Shown here: positions 38,291 to 47,566 of the stretch, one piece after another
How positions within the stretch are numbered: position 1 is the first letter of the stretch
Layout: every line of letters starts with the position of its first letter
Translations under genes and position numbers: made by a program
NCBI RefSeq assembly: GCF_005518135.1
Contig: NZ_SULI01000001.1
Span: forward strand, 124,001-188,000
Origin: Shimia litoralis
Lineage (GTDB): Bacteria; Pseudomonadota; Alphaproteobacteria; Rhodobacterales; Rhodobacteraceae
DNA: 64,000 nucleotides
Direction: 5' to 3'
Notes under the pieces: model-generated
What the model saw: only the letters and a program-made list of their open reading frames with translations
The model's database searches: none
Told to the model about the DNA's origin: nothing

Positions 38291-38674
38291 ATGGCTGATG
38301 TGAACCGGGGCAATCGCCCGCTTTCGCCGCATTTGTCGATTTATCGCCCACAACTTACGTCGGTGACATCGATTTTTGCACGTATTACCGGTGTTGCGCT
38401 CTTGGGCGCGGCAATGCTTGTTGTGTGGTGGTTCCTCGCTGCGGCATCTGGTGCGGAATACTATGACTTCGTCAACGGGTTGATGACGTCGTTTGTGGGG
38501 GACCTTGTGATGTTCGCCGCATTGTGGGCGCTGTGCTATCACTTCTTGTCCGGTCTAAGACACCTGATCTGGGATATCGGTATTGGCATGGATGTCGAGA
38601 CCGCCGAGAAAATGGGATGGGCTGTGATCTTTGGATCAATCATTTTGGCGGTTATCGTCGCCGTGATCGTGTAA
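38291..38674 (+). CDS. sdhC: Succinate dehydrogenase cytochrome b556 subunit
   Basis: A 127-residue membrane anchor with three transmembrane helices. R-P-L-S-P-H-L-S-I-Y-R near the N-terminus and the H-x2-S-G-x-R-H-L-I-W-D segment (with haem histidine candidates) are the SdhC family marks. First gene of the sdh operon. Confidence 0.93.
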   Translation: MADVNRGNRPLSPHLSIYRPQLTSVTSIFARITGVALLGAAMLVVWWFLAAASGAEYYDFVNGLMTSFVGDLVMFAALWALCYHFLSGLRHLIWDIGIGMDVETAEKMGWAVIFGSIILAVIVAVIV

Positions 38675-38686
38675 GGAGCGCTGAGT

Positions 38687-39058
38687 ATGCAATATTTAAC
38701 AGATCGCAAACGTGCGGTGCATCGCGGATCTTCACGGTCAGGAACAGAGCATTTTTGGGGACAGGCCATTTCAGCGGTCGGCCTTATGGTTTTGATGCCT
38801 CTTTTTGCACTGACCTTTGGACATGCTCTTGGCATGGGGTATGAAGAGGCGATCGCCTATTATCAGCACCCGTTTCCTGCAATTATCGCCGCTTTGACGC
38901 TGGTTATTTCAATGGTGCACTTCCGTCATGGGGTGCAGGTCGTGATCGAGGATTACTCTCGCGGGACAACCAAGAAACTGATGATCATCATCGCAACTGC
39001 AATTTCCTATACCTTGATGGCCGGCGGCTTGTACGCAATTGGCCGTATTGCGTTTTAA
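38687..39058 (+). CDS. sdhD: Succinate dehydrogenase membrane anchor SdhD
   Basis: 123 residues with three transmembrane helices. The start R-G-S-S-R-S-G-T-E-H-F-W and the V-H-F-R-H-G-V-Q-V-V-I-E-D-Y block are typical of alphaproteobacterial SdhD, which supplies a haem-ligand histidine and part of the quinone site. 12 bp after sdhC. Confidence 0.92.
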   Translation: MQYLTDRKRAVHRGSSRSGTEHFWGQAISAVGLMVLMPLFALTFGHALGMGYEEAIAYYQHPFPAIIAALTLVISMVHFRHGVQVVIEDYSRGTTKKLMIIIATAISYTLMAGGLYAIGRIAF

Positions 39059-39073
39059 GACCGGAGCGAAACA

Positions 39074-40879
39074 ATGGCTTCTTATGAATACGAAACCCAC
39101 GAATATGACGTGGTCGTAGTTGGCGCTGGTGGCGCTGGTCTGCGCGCAACGCTTGGCATGGCCGAACAGGGTCTGCGCACTGCTTGCGTCACAAAAGTTT
39201 TCCCAACGCGGTCCCACACTGTGGCAGCGCAAGGTGGTATTGCGGCATCCCTGTCCAACATGGGCCCTGACCACTGGCAGTGGCACATGTATGACACCGT
39301 AAAAGGGTCTGACTGGCTGGGTGATACCGATGCGATGGAATATCTCGCACGCGAAGCCCCCAAGGCGGTTTACGAGCTAGAGCACTATGGCGTGCCGTTC
39401 TCGCGGACGGAAGAAGGTAAAATCTACCAGCGCCCGTTCGGCGGTCACACCACCGAATTCGGTGAAGGACCTGCGGTGCAACGGACATGTGCTGCGGCTG
39501 ACCGGACAGGTCACGCAATCCTGCACACGCTGTATGGCCAGTCTCTTAAGAACAACGCAGAATTCTATGTCGAGTATTTTGCCATTGATCTGATCATGTC
39601 GGATGATGGCCAATGCCAAGGCGTGGTCTGCTGGAAACTTGATGATGGCACGATGCACGTCTTTAACGCCAAGATGGTTGTTTTGGCGACTGGTGGCTAT
39701 GGTCGTGCGTTCTTCTCGGCAACGTCTGCGCATACATGTACCGGTGACGGTGGCGGTATGGTGGCGCGTGCCGGTCTTGCATTGCAGGACATGGAGTTCG
39801 TGCAATTCCACCCAACTGGTATTTATGGGTCTGGCTGTTTGATCACAGAAGGCGCACGCGGTGAAGGCGGATATTTGACCAACTCTGAGGGCGAGCGTTT
39901 CATGGAACGCTATGCACCGCAGTACAAAGATCTTGCTCCGCGCGACTACGTGTCCCGCTCTATGACGATGGAAATTCGCGAAGGTCGCGGTGTTGGTGCC
40001 GAAGGGGATCACATTCACCTGAACCTGTCGCACTTGCCTGCCGAAGCCTTGGCAGAGCGCCTGCCGGGTATTTCGGAAAGCGCCAAGATTTTCGCTGGTG
40101 TTGACGTGACCAAGGAACCCATTCCGGTTTTGCCGACCGTGCACTATAACATGGGCGGTATTCCAACCAACTACTTCGGCGAGGTTCTGAACCCAACCGC
40201 CAAAGACAGCAACGCTGTGGTGCCTGGCTTGATGGCTGTTGGCGAAGCGGGCTGTGCGTCGGTCCACGGTGCGAACCGTTTGGGCTCCAACTCGTTGATT
40301 GACCTTGTGGTGTTTGGACGTGCAGCAGCCATCCGTGCTGGCAAAGTGGTTGATGCCGAGGCGCCAAACCCTGTGCTGAACCAAGCGTCAGTTGACGCAG
40401 CCTTTGATCGGTTTGATGGTTTGCGCCATGCTAAGGGCGGAATTCCTACGGCGGATCTGCGTCTTGAAATGCAGAAAACCATGCAGTCCGATGCAGCAGT
40501 ATTCCGTACCAATGAATCGCTGGCCGAAGGTGTTGTGAAAATGACTGCCATTGCTGCGAAGATGGATGATCTGCACGTGACAGACACATCGTTGGTCTGG
40601 AACAGCGATCTGATGGAAACTCTCGAGCTGGCCAACTTGATGCCAAATGCTCTGGCGACGATCCACGGAGCCGAGGCTCGCAAGGAAAGCCGCGGTGCGC
40701 ACGCACACGAGGATTATCCAACACGTGACGATGAGAACTGGCGCGTGCATACGATCAGCCGCGTTGATGGCAACAAGGTCGAGCTTTCGCATCGTCCGGT
40801 TGTTGTGGATCCTCTGACCACGGAAGACGAGGGCGGTATTAGCCTGAAAAAGATCGCTCCTAAAGCGCGGACGTTCTAA
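39074..40879 (+). CDS. sdhA: Succinate dehydrogenase flavoprotein subunit
   Basis: A 601-residue catalytic subunit. The FAD motif G-A-G-G-A-G is near residue 17, the covalent flavin histidine H48 is in [10 protein letters not shown], and the substrate arginine lies in [10 protein letters not shown]. The operon order sdhC-D-A is standard, but sdhB does not follow at once. Confidence 0.96.
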   Translation: MASYEYETHEYDVVVVGAGGAGLRATLGMAEQGLRTACVTKVFPTRSHTVAAQGGIAASLSNMGPDHWQWHMYDTVKGSDWLGDTDAMEYLAREAPKAVYELEHYGVPFSRTEEGKIYQRPFGGHTTEFGEGPAVQRTCAAADRTGHAILHTLYGQSLKNNAEFYVEYFAIDLIMSDDGQCQGVVCWKLDDGTMHVFNAKMVVLATGGYGRAFFSATSAHTCTGDGGGMVARAGLALQDMEFVQFHPTGIYGSGCLITEGARGEGGYLTNSEGERFMERYAPQYKDLAPRDYVSRSMTMEIREGRGVGAEGDHIHLNLSHLPAEALAERLPGISESAKIFAGVDVTKEPIPVLPTVHYNMGGIPTNYFGEVLNPTAKDSNAVVPGLMAVGEAGCASVHGANRLGSNSLIDLVVFGRAAAIRAGKVVDAEAPNPVLNQASVDAAFDRFDGLRHAKGGIPTADLRLEMQKTMQSDAAVFRTNESLAEGVVKMTAIAAKMDDLHVTDTSLVWNSDLMETLELANLMPNALATIHGAEARKESRGAHAHEDYPTRDDENWRVHTISRVDGNKVELSHRPVVVDPLTTEDEGGISLKKIAPKARTF

Positions 40880-40923
40880 GAAAATGCCGAATTTGGCACA
40901 TAGGGCGCTTTCTCTGGCGCATA

Positions 40924-40961
40924 CTGTCGGTTCAACAGAAGCTTGCTTCTGTTTCCGGCAG
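40924..40961. other. Long hairpin between sdhA and the sulfotransferase-like gene
   Basis: An outer stem CTGTCGG/CCGGCAG (one T.G) stacked on an inner stem AACAGAAG/CTTCTGTT with a short loop, 15 bp in all. No T-run follows, so it is not a classic terminator. It could protect the sdhCDA mRNA end or mark a processing site. Confidence 0.55.
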
Positions 40962-41029
40962 GGTGCAGCTATGTGGGGGCGTGCGTATGGGCGCATGAAT
41001 GCACTCGGAAATCTGCCGAAAGGTGATCT

Positions 41030-41911
41030 ATGACGCATTTTAACTTTTTCGGTATGCAACGTAGCGGCAACCACGCGATCATCGCGTGGTTGATGAAAAA
41101 CGGCGATCCCACCGATCAGGTGTTTTTCAACAATTGCCAACCCGGGCGACGGGTCATGGGCACTTTTAGACAGATCGAGCGCGATGGACGTCGGGTGGCT
41201 GTTTGGAAGCGCAAGGATGATCCTGAAATTCAACAGGTGTTGAAGCGGTTTCCGGATTATGGCGAAACATACGTGTCGTATGAAAATACGTCGTTGTCTG
41301 GGGTCTTCAAAGAGAACTTTGTCATTGCGCCTGACATGCCCGATGCAAAGCCAGTCAACGTCTATATCTATCGCGATCTTTTGAACTGGCTGGCGTCCAC
41401 TTGGGCACGTCTTGATGATGCGAACGACAGCACAAGCATTGATGTCGTCTCTGAAGTGCTCGCGCGTGCGTCGACTTGGCGTCAAAATCTGGTTCTTATC
41501 CACGATCAGGCGTTTTTGGATACGCACAAGATCGTGCCTGTCTGTTACGACACGTGGTTTGGCGATCGCGAATACCGGAAAACGATCCTGACGCGATTGG
41601 ATGTCGAACACCGAGACGTGTCTTTGCCAGAGGTACAATCCTATGGCAAAGGATCGTCTTTCGACGGAATGTCAAAGCGTAAAGATGCTGCCGCGATGGC
41701 GGTGCACGAACGCTGGAAGGAAATGCTCGATAGCGAGAGTTTCCGACTCATACTCAAAGTCTTGCTGATGGATGCCGACATGGTGTCCAGTCTGAAGAAA
41801 TATGCTCCGGACACGCTGGACTTGATGCAACTTGAATTCAACCTTGCTTTGAACACGATGGGCAGTACGTCCCGGATTGGCGGTTCTCAGCTGGCACAGG
41901 AAGGTACCTAA
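41030..41911 (+). CDS. Sulfotransferase-like P-loop protein, inserted between sdhA and sdhB
   Basis: 293 residues. The N-terminal strand and loop [11 protein letters not shown] (6-16) resemble the PAPS 5'-phosphosulfate loop, and [12 protein letters not shown] near 112-123 resembles the 3'-phosphate site. It could thus move a sulfate group to an unknown acceptor. The AAAGG site and the ATG at 41030 are clear. It ends 1 bp before sdhB, so sdhB is translated with it. Confidence 0.62.
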   Translation: MTHFNFFGMQRSGNHAIIAWLMKNGDPTDQVFFNNCQPGRRVMGTFRQIERDGRRVAVWKRKDDPEIQQVLKRFPDYGETYVSYENTSLSGVFKENFVIAPDMPDAKPVNVYIYRDLLNWLASTWARLDDANDSTSIDVVSEVLARASTWRQNLVLIHDQAFLDTHKIVPVCYDTWFGDREYRKTILTRLDVEHRDVSLPEVQSYGKGSSFDGMSKRKDAAAMAVHERWKEMLDSESFRLILKVLLMDADMVSSLKKYAPDTLDLMQLEFNLALNTMGSTSRIGGSQLAQEGT

Positions 41912-41912
41912 G

Positions 41913-42692
41913 ATGGTAGAATTTGCGCTCCCTAAGAACTCAAAGATTACAACGGGAAAAACTTGGCCAAAACCCTCTGGGGCGAGCAATGTTCGCAAAT
42001 TCCAGATTTACCGCTGGAACCCTGATGATGGCAAAAATCCGCGGGTTGATACGTATTTCCTCGACATGGATACCTGCGGTCCGATGGTGCTGGACGCGCT
42101 GATCAAGATCAAAAATGAAATTGATCCGACGCTGACCTTCCGCAGATCGTGCCGCGAAGGCATTTGTGGTTCCTGTGCGATGAACATCGATGGCATCAAC
42201 ACCTTGGCCTGTATTTATGGCATGGACGAGATCAAGGGCGATGTGAAAATCTATCCGCTGCCACACATGCCTGTGGTGAAGGATCTTATTCCGGATCTAA
42301 CACATTTTTACGCGCAACACGCGTCGATCATGCCGTGGTTGGAAACCAAAACCAACCGCCCTGCAAAAGAGTGGAAGCAGTCGATCGAAGACCGCAAAAA
42401 ACTTGATGGTTTGTATGAATGTGTGATGTGCGCAAGCTGTTCGACGTCTTGCCCAAGCTATTGGTGGAACGGCGATCGCTATCTTGGACCAGCAGCGCTG
42501 TTGCATGCGTACCGTTGGATCATCGACAGCCGCGATGAAGCCACAGGCGACCGGTTGGATGAGCTGGAAGATCCGTTCAAACTTTACCGCTGCCACACGA
42601 TCATGAACTGTGCCAAAACTTGCCCCAAGGGCTTGAACCCGGCAAAAGCGATTGCAGAAATCAAGAAAATGATGGTCGAACGTACCGTCTAA
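41913..42692 (+). CDS. sdhB: Succinate dehydrogenase iron-sulfur subunit
   Basis: 259 residues with three Fe-S centres. The 2Fe-2S ligands are in [10 protein letters not shown] and the two further clusters in C-V-M-C-A-S-C and [12 protein letters not shown]. The start M-V-E-F-A-L-P follows the sulfotransferase-like stop after 1 bp. A terminator follows at 42714. Confidence 0.96.
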   Translation: MVEFALPKNSKITTGKTWPKPSGASNVRKFQIYRWNPDDGKNPRVDTYFLDMDTCGPMVLDALIKIKNEIDPTLTFRRSCREGICGSCAMNIDGINTLACIYGMDEIKGDVKIYPLPHMPVVKDLIPDLTHFYAQHASIMPWLETKTNRPAKEWKQSIEDRKKLDGLYECVMCASCSTSCPSYWWNGDRYLGPAALLHAYRWIIDSRDEATGDRLDELEDPFKLYRCHTIMNCAKTCPKGLNPAKAIAEIKKMMVERTV

Positions 42693-42713
42693 TCTGCGCC
42701 GACAAGAAATTCC

Positions 42714-42747
42714 AAAGCCCGCTTTGCATGCGCAAGGCGGGCTTTTT
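42714..42747 (+). terminator. Rho-independent terminator after sdhB
   Basis: An AAAGCCCGC / GCGGGCTTT stem followed by TTTCGTTTC; it lies 22 bp after sdhB. Confidence 0.88.
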
Positions 42748-42856
42748 CGTTTCGGTATCACCTTGGGATGTATGGAAAACTGAGTGCCTGCCGAGAGCGG
42801 ACTTGACCCGCCATGACCTTGATGTGAGGTTTGCGTGACTCGGTAAGGAAGAACAG

Positions 42857-43573
42857 ATGATCCCCGATGATTTTTCAGCAGCCATGATTCTTGCTACTTT
42901 GGCAGGCCTCTCTGTTCCTGCGGGTGGAGCATTGGCGTTGGCCGAGAAATGGGTGCCCAAATCCTATGACGAGGGCCTGCGGCATTTCCTTGTGGCCTTT
43001 GGTGGGGGCGCCTTGATTTCCGCAATTGCGTTGGTGTTGGTGCCTGAAGGCAGTGACCGCTTGCCAGCAATGTGGGCTGTGGGTCTTTTTGGTCTTGGCG
43101 GGTTGGTATTTTTGATGGTCGATCGGGCATTGGCGCGGCGTGGCAGCCATGCTGCTCAGTTTTTGGCGATGCTCCTTGACTATTTGCCCGAAGCCATGGC
43201 TTTGGGGGCGCTTCTGACCGGCGCGCTGGATGTTGCAATCTTGATGGCGGCCCTCATCGCGCTACAGAACCTGCCAGAAGGGTTCAACGCATTTCGAGAA
43301 ATGAGAGAGAGCGGAATGTCCTCTGGCCGCGTGATGGTCTTGTTTCTGTTCATGGTCCCCGTTGGACCAGCCGCCGCCGCTTTGGGGATGCTGGTGCTGG
43401 AAGGGATGCCCGAAGTCCTCGGCGCCGTGATGATGTTTTCCTCTGGGGGGATTTTGTATCTGCTGTTTCAAGACGTGGCGCCGCAGGTTCCTCTAAAGCA
43501 CAGCTGGGTCCCACCAATCGGTGCGGTCGCGGGGTTCATGTTGGGATTGGCAGGGCATTTGATGACGGGCTAA
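42857..43573 (+). CDS. ZIP family metal transporter
   Basis: 238 residues with about eight hydrophobic segments. The metal-binding motif L-Q-N-L-P-E-G-F-N-A-F in helix 5 and L-D-Y-L-P-E-A-M-A-L-G in helix 4 are ZIP signatures; the usual histidines at these positions are replaced by D or Q, so the ion selectivity may differ from ZupT. No metal-regulator site is seen upstream. Monocistronic. Confidence 0.82.
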   Translation: MIPDDFSAAMILATLAGLSVPAGGALALAEKWVPKSYDEGLRHFLVAFGGGALISAIALVLVPEGSDRLPAMWAVGLFGLGGLVFLMVDRALARRGSHAAQFLAMLLDYLPEAMALGALLTGALDVAILMAALIALQNLPEGFNAFREMRESGMSSGRVMVLFLFMVPVGPAAAALGMLVLEGMPEVLGAVMMFSSGGILYLLFQDVAPQVPLKHSWVPPIGAVAGFMLGLAGHLMTG

Positions 43574-43702
43574 TTCAGGTCTGCGTATGCGCATCCCTTG
43601 CAAATAATGCATATCGCAGATGCGTATTTTGACGATGTTCACACAAGAGAGCGCTGCTAAATACCACCCACGGGAGGAGTTCAGACACACTGGAGATACC
43701 AA

Positions 43703-43861
43703 ATGTCGAACTCGAATAATGGAACTGAAAACGTCGCAGATCGCGCATTGGAGTTTTTGGAACAGGCCTATGCCTATTACCAACAGCCCCTGCGTCCAGT
43801 TGCCAAGGCACAGGCTGACGCGGACAGCGAGACATATTACGAATATGTCAAAGCCGCATAA
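43703..43861 (+). CDS. Small tyrosine-rich protein, 52 residues
   Basis: 52 residues, no signal or membrane segment. The middle is an amphipathic helix with Y-A-Y-Y-Q-Q-P and the C-terminus is Y-Y-E-Y-V-K. A GGAG site 7-8 nt upstream of the ATG and a strong terminator 3 bp after the stop indicate a real stand-alone gene. No family known to me. Confidence 0.7.
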   Translation: MSNSNNGTENVADRALEFLEQAYAYYQQPLRPVAKAQADADSETYYEYVKAA

Positions 43862-43863
43862 CA

Positions 43864-43898
43864 AAAAGGCGCTCCGGTTGCGGGGCGCCTTTTGCTTT
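43864..43898 (+). terminator. Rho-independent terminator after the 52-residue gene
   Basis: An AAAAGGCGC / GCGCCTTTT stem with a 12-base loop followed by GCTTT. Confidence 0.8.
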
Positions 43899-43961
43899 AC
43901 GTGAGGTTTTGTTTGGCGCATCCCACTATGAACGCTAGCCTTTGTGACAGGAGGAGCGTGC

Positions 43962-45602
43962 ATGACAGATGTGATTGTGATTGGTGCAGGGCTTGCTGGC
44001 CTTGTGGCGGCATACGAAGCAGCGCAGCGCGGCCGCAGCGTCTTGTTGCTTGACCAAGAGGGAGAGCAATCCCTTGGCGGCCAAGCGTTCTGGAGCTTGG
44101 GGGGGCTGTTCATGGTGGATACCCCGGAACAGCGCCGGATGGGTATCAAAGATAGCGCTGATCTCGCGTTGTCCGATTGGATGGGCTCGGCCCAGTTTGA
44201 CCGACCCGAAGATGCCAACCCCCGCAAGGTCGCACAGGCCTATCTGGAATTTGCGGGTGGTGAAATGCGCTCGTGGCTCCAGGCCAAGGGCATGCGTTGG
44301 TTTCCCGTCGTGGGTTGGGCGGAACGTGGGGGCGAGATGGCCCATGGTCATGGCAATTCTGTGCCAAGGTTTCACGTCACGTGGGGCACTGGCCCAGGCG
44401 TTGTCGCCCCGTTCGAACGTCTGGTCCGGCAGGCAGAGGCCGAGGGAAAGATCTGCTTTGGGTTTCGCCATCGTGTCTCGAACCTGATTGTTGAAAATAA
44501 CATTGTCAAAGGTGTGGCTGGCGACATCCTGGCCGACGACCCCGCAGCGCGCGGTGTGTCCACATCTAGAGCCGTTGTCGGAGCCTTTGAGCATCGCGCC
44601 GAGGCGGTGATTGTAACCACAGGCGGTATTGGCGGCGATCACGACATGGTGCGTAAATACTGGCCCCAAGACCGGCTGGGGCCTGCGCCCAAACGTATGG
44701 TCGCGGGCGTGCCGGATTACGTCGATGGCCAAATGCAACGCGTGGCTGAAAATGCGGGTGCGGCGCTGATTAATGGGGATCGGATGTGGCATTACACCGA
44801 AGGTCTGGCAAACTGGGACCCCATTTGGCCGAACCACGGTATTCGCATTTTGCCCGGCCCATCATCGATGTGGTTCGACGCGTTGGGGGATCGGATGCAG
44901 GCACCATATCTGCCCGGGTTTGATACCCTGGGCACGTTGAAGCGCATTCTGTCGACCGGACATGAGCACAGTTGGTTCATTTTAACGCAAAAGATCATTG
45001 AAAAAGAATTTGCGCTTTCAGGATCGGAACAAAATCCTGATCTGACATCGGGAAAGTGGTCATCGGTTCTTAAGGCGCGGTTGCTTGGCAAAGGCGCACC
45101 TGCGCCCGTCGAGGCGTTCAAATCCCATGGCGAAGACTTTGTCGTGGCGGATACCCTTAAGGAACTGGTGCGCGGGATGAACCGTATCACACCAGAGGCT
45201 CCGCTGAAGCTTGACCACATCCAAAGCCAGATCGTCGCGCGAGATGCCCAGATCGATAACCCGTTTTCCAAGGACGCGCAGGTGACAGCTATTCGCGGGG
45301 CGCGGGCCTATCGTGGCGATCGCTTGATCCGCACGGCCAAACCGCATCAAATCCTGGATGCACAAAACGGGCCCTTGATTGCGGTGCGCCTGAATGTTCT
45401 GACGCGCAAATCCTTGGGCGGATTGCATACCGATGTCACGGGGCAGGTGCTGCGCGCTGACGGAACCGCGTTTCAAGGGCTGTTTGCTGCTGGAGAAGTC
45501 GCGGGATTTGGCGGCGGGGGCTATCACGGATATAACGCGCTCGAAGGCACATTTCTGGGCGGGTGCATCTTTTCGGGGCGTTGTGCGGGCCGTGCGGTTT
45601 GA
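43962..45602 (+). CDS. FAD-binding dehydrogenase, KsdD/fumarate-reductase-flavoprotein-like
   Basis: 546 residues. The FAD motif G-A-G-L-A-G is at residues 8-13 and a C-terminal FAD block (G-L-F-A-A-G-E-V-A-G-F-G-G-G-G-Y-H-G-Y-N) is clear. It belongs to the flavoprotein family that includes 3-ketosteroid dehydrogenases and fumarate reductases; the substrate is unknown. A strong GGAGGAG site precedes the ATG at 43962. Two genes follow on the same strand with short gaps. Confidence 0.82.
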   Translation: MTDVIVIGAGLAGLVAAYEAAQRGRSVLLLDQEGEQSLGGQAFWSLGGLFMVDTPEQRRMGIKDSADLALSDWMGSAQFDRPEDANPRKVAQAYLEFAGGEMRSWLQAKGMRWFPVVGWAERGGEMAHGHGNSVPRFHVTWGTGPGVVAPFERLVRQAEAEGKICFGFRHRVSNLIVENNIVKGVAGDILADDPAARGVSTSRAVVGAFEHRAEAVIVTTGGIGGDHDMVRKYWPQDRLGPAPKRMVAGVPDYVDGQMQRVAENAGAALINGDRMWHYTEGLANWDPIWPNHGIRILPGPSSMWFDALGDRMQAPYLPGFDTLGTLKRILSTGHEHSWFILTQKIIEKEFALSGSEQNPDLTSGKWSSVLKARLLGKGAPAPVEAFKSHGEDFVVADTLKELVRGMNRITPEAPLKLDHIQSQIVARDAQIDNPFSKDAQVTAIRGARAYRGDRLIRTAKPHQILDAQNGPLIAVRLNVLTRKSLGGLHTDVTGQVLRADGTAFQGLFAAGEVAGFGGGGYHGYNALEGTFLGGCIFSGRCAGRAV

Positions 45603-45634
45603 CAGTTGCGGTCAGCTAGGGCACGACAGGTCTT

Positions 45635-45832
45635 ATGCATATTCTAATTGGCCTTGTTATTGCTCTGGTGCTTGTTGCGGTTCTGTCCAACCGCAAGACG
45701 CGGAATTGTCGCTGGCGTGCGGATCGGTCCCGCAATGTGGATGATCAGCACTTTCATATCTGTATGTCATGTGGCGCGACGTGCTTGACGCAGAGCCCAA
45801 AATCACCTCAAGAATGTTTGAAAAAGCCCTGA
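45635..45832 (+). CDS. Small membrane protein with a C-x2-C pair
   Basis: 65 residues: an N-terminal transmembrane helix (1-18) and a basic cytosolic part with C-M-S-C followed by a late C-L, possibly a zinc site. No family named. It lies 32 bp after the flavoprotein gene and 15 bp before the DUF1989 gene. Confidence 0.55.
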   Translation: MHILIGLVIALVLVAVLSNRKTRNCRWRADRSRNVDDQHFHICMSCGATCLTQSPKSPQECLKKP

Positions 45833-45847
45833 CGCCGGAGTGCCGCG

Positions 45848-46690
45848 ATGATCGAACCTAAGGATGCCGATGCGCGCCGCGCAGTTGCCCCTGTGATATG
45901 CTATCCCAATGACACCTTGCCGGTGCCACCCATGGATACTTATGCGACCGCGCGCGAAACTGCGATCAAGGTGTCCGAGGTGCTTGTGCCTGTCCGAGAT
46001 GCCGCGTGTTTTCGGGTGAAAGCTGGACAGTTTTTCCGGATTTCGTCCGTTCAAGGCCCGCAGGTTGGCGATTTAAATATCTGGAATGCCAATGATCTGT
46101 CTGAACGGTTCTATTCTGGTAAATCGCGTGCGCTGCATGGAACACATCTGACGACAGGTCAAAGAATGTGGTCATCTTTCCCGTATTTGCGTCCTATGGC
46201 GACGATCACCGCTGATACGTTGGGATGGTACGGAAAAGACAGTTTTGGCGGGTCGGTCCACGATGTCATCGGAACGCGCTGTGATCCCTATACCGGGAAC
46301 TTGTTGTCCGAGGCACAATACCATTATTGTTGCCATTCGAATTTGACCCGTGCTTTGGCGGCTGAAACCGGCCTGTCGTTGCGAGATGCTGAACGCCATG
46401 TGCACGATGTGTTGAATGTCTTCATGTGTACGGGGTTTACCATGGACACAGGTCAATACTTTATGAAGGCGAGCCCCGTCCGCCCCGGTGACTATTTAGA
46501 GTTTTTCGCAGAAATTGATTTGCTGGGCGCACTGAGCGCCTGTCCGGGTGGCGATTGTTCCAGTGAACACAGTTCGGACACTGCGGCGTGTTATCCGCTT
46601 TTGGTCGAGGTGTTTGAGCCCGCAGAGGGCACGCTTGCCGGATGGGCTTCACCAGACGTGAATGCCTATGACGGGTCACACGGATTATAG
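45848..46690 (+). CDS. DUF1989 (urea carboxylase-associated) family protein
   Basis: 280 residues. Contains the DUF1989 motifs (G-D-L-N-I-W-N-A-N-D near 75-85, a C-D-P-Y block and a C-C-H-S-N-L block). Relatives next to urea carboxylase are annotated as urea carboxylase-associated proteins, but no urea genes are near here. It may act on a small amine or amide. Confidence 0.8.
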   Translation: MIEPKDADARRAVAPVICYPNDTLPVPPMDTYATARETAIKVSEVLVPVRDAACFRVKAGQFFRISSVQGPQVGDLNIWNANDLSERFYSGKSRALHGTHLTTGQRMWSSFPYLRPMATITADTLGWYGKDSFGGSVHDVIGTRCDPYTGNLLSEAQYHYCCHSNLTRALAAETGLSLRDAERHVHDVLNVFMCTGFTMDTGQYFMKASPVRPGDYLEFFAEIDLLGALSACPGGDCSSEHSSDTAACYPLLVEVFEPAEGTLAGWASPDVNAYDGSHGL

Positions 46691-46706
46691 CGGCAGTTGC
46701 CATGAA

Positions 46707-46735
46707 GAAGCACGCGCTGAAACAGAACGTGCTTC
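46707..46735. terminator. Possible terminator hairpin between convergent genes
   Basis: A perfect 8-bp stem GAAGCACG / CGTGCTTC between the DUF1989 gene (plus) and deoD (minus). No T-run follows, so only a weak call. Confidence 0.4.
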
Positions 46736-46750
46736 TATGGTGACGCATGC

Positions 46751-47455
46751 CTAGGTGAACGCAGCCGCCAAGGCGATTTCGACCATGTCGCCAAAGCTTT
46801 TCTCGCGGTCTTCAGACGGCAAGGCCGCTCCGGTCAACAAGTGATCGCTGACAGTCAACACAGCCAAGGCGCGTCTTCCGTGACGGGCCGCAAGATTATA
46901 TAGTTCAGCGGCTTCCATTTCGACGCCAAGGATGCCGTGGCGCACCATTTGTTCGTTCAGGTCGGGGCGTTCGTCGTAAAACACATCGGAGGAATAGATG
47001 CCGCCGACATGTGTGGGGGTGCCCTTGGCTTGGGCGGCATCAACAGCCGCGCGCAACAGCCCATAATCGGCACATGGCGCAAAGTTGATTTCTTTGAAGA
47101 TGCCGCTTGAGGGTGTCGACAGGCTGGTGGCAGTCATGGCGATGATGACATCGCGCACATCGACGTGCTTTTGCATGCCGCCACAGGATCCGATGCGGAT
47201 CAAGGTTTGGGCATTGTAATCGCGGATCAGCTCATTGGCGTAAATAGAAAGCGACGGCATGCCCATACCCGATCCGTGGATGGTGACGCGATTGCCTTTC
47301 CAATATCCGGTAAAGCCCAGCATACCGCGTACTTCGTTCACCAGTGTGACATCGTCGAGAAATGTCTCGGCTGCCCATTTGGCGCGATACGGGTCTCCCG
47401 GTAATAGAACGGTTTCTGCAATGTCTTCGGGCTTTGCCCCAATGTGAATAGTCAT
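46751..47455 (-). CDS. deoD: Purine-nucleoside phosphorylase (DeoD type)
   Basis: 234 residues of the hexameric NP-I family. It splits purine nucleosides with phosphate. The start [10 protein letters not shown], the G-S-C-G-G-M and the G-V-E-M-E-A-A-E-L blocks are characteristic. Third gene of a minus-strand series after BKACE and the aminotransferase, with a 111-bp gap that may hold its own promoter. Confidence 0.92.
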   Translation of the reverse strand: MTIHIGAKPEDIAETVLLPGDPYRAKWAAETFLDDVTLVNEVRGMLGFTGYWKGNRVTIHGSGMGMPSLSIYANELIRDYNAQTLIRIGSCGGMQKHVDVRDVIIAMTATSLSTPSSGIFKEINFAPCADYGLLRAAVDAAQAKGTPTHVGGIYSSDVFYDERPDLNEQMVRHGILGVEMEAAELYNLAARHGRRALAVLTVSDHLLTGAALPSEDREKSFGDMVEIALAAAFT

Positions 47456-47566
47456 AGTTCGTGCCCCTCAAGTTGAAGGCCCAGAGTAGGACGCGGCAAA
47501 AGCGTCTTCAATCGCCGTTTTCACCTTTTTCAAGATGATAAGGCACAGGGAACGCTGGGCACTCCC

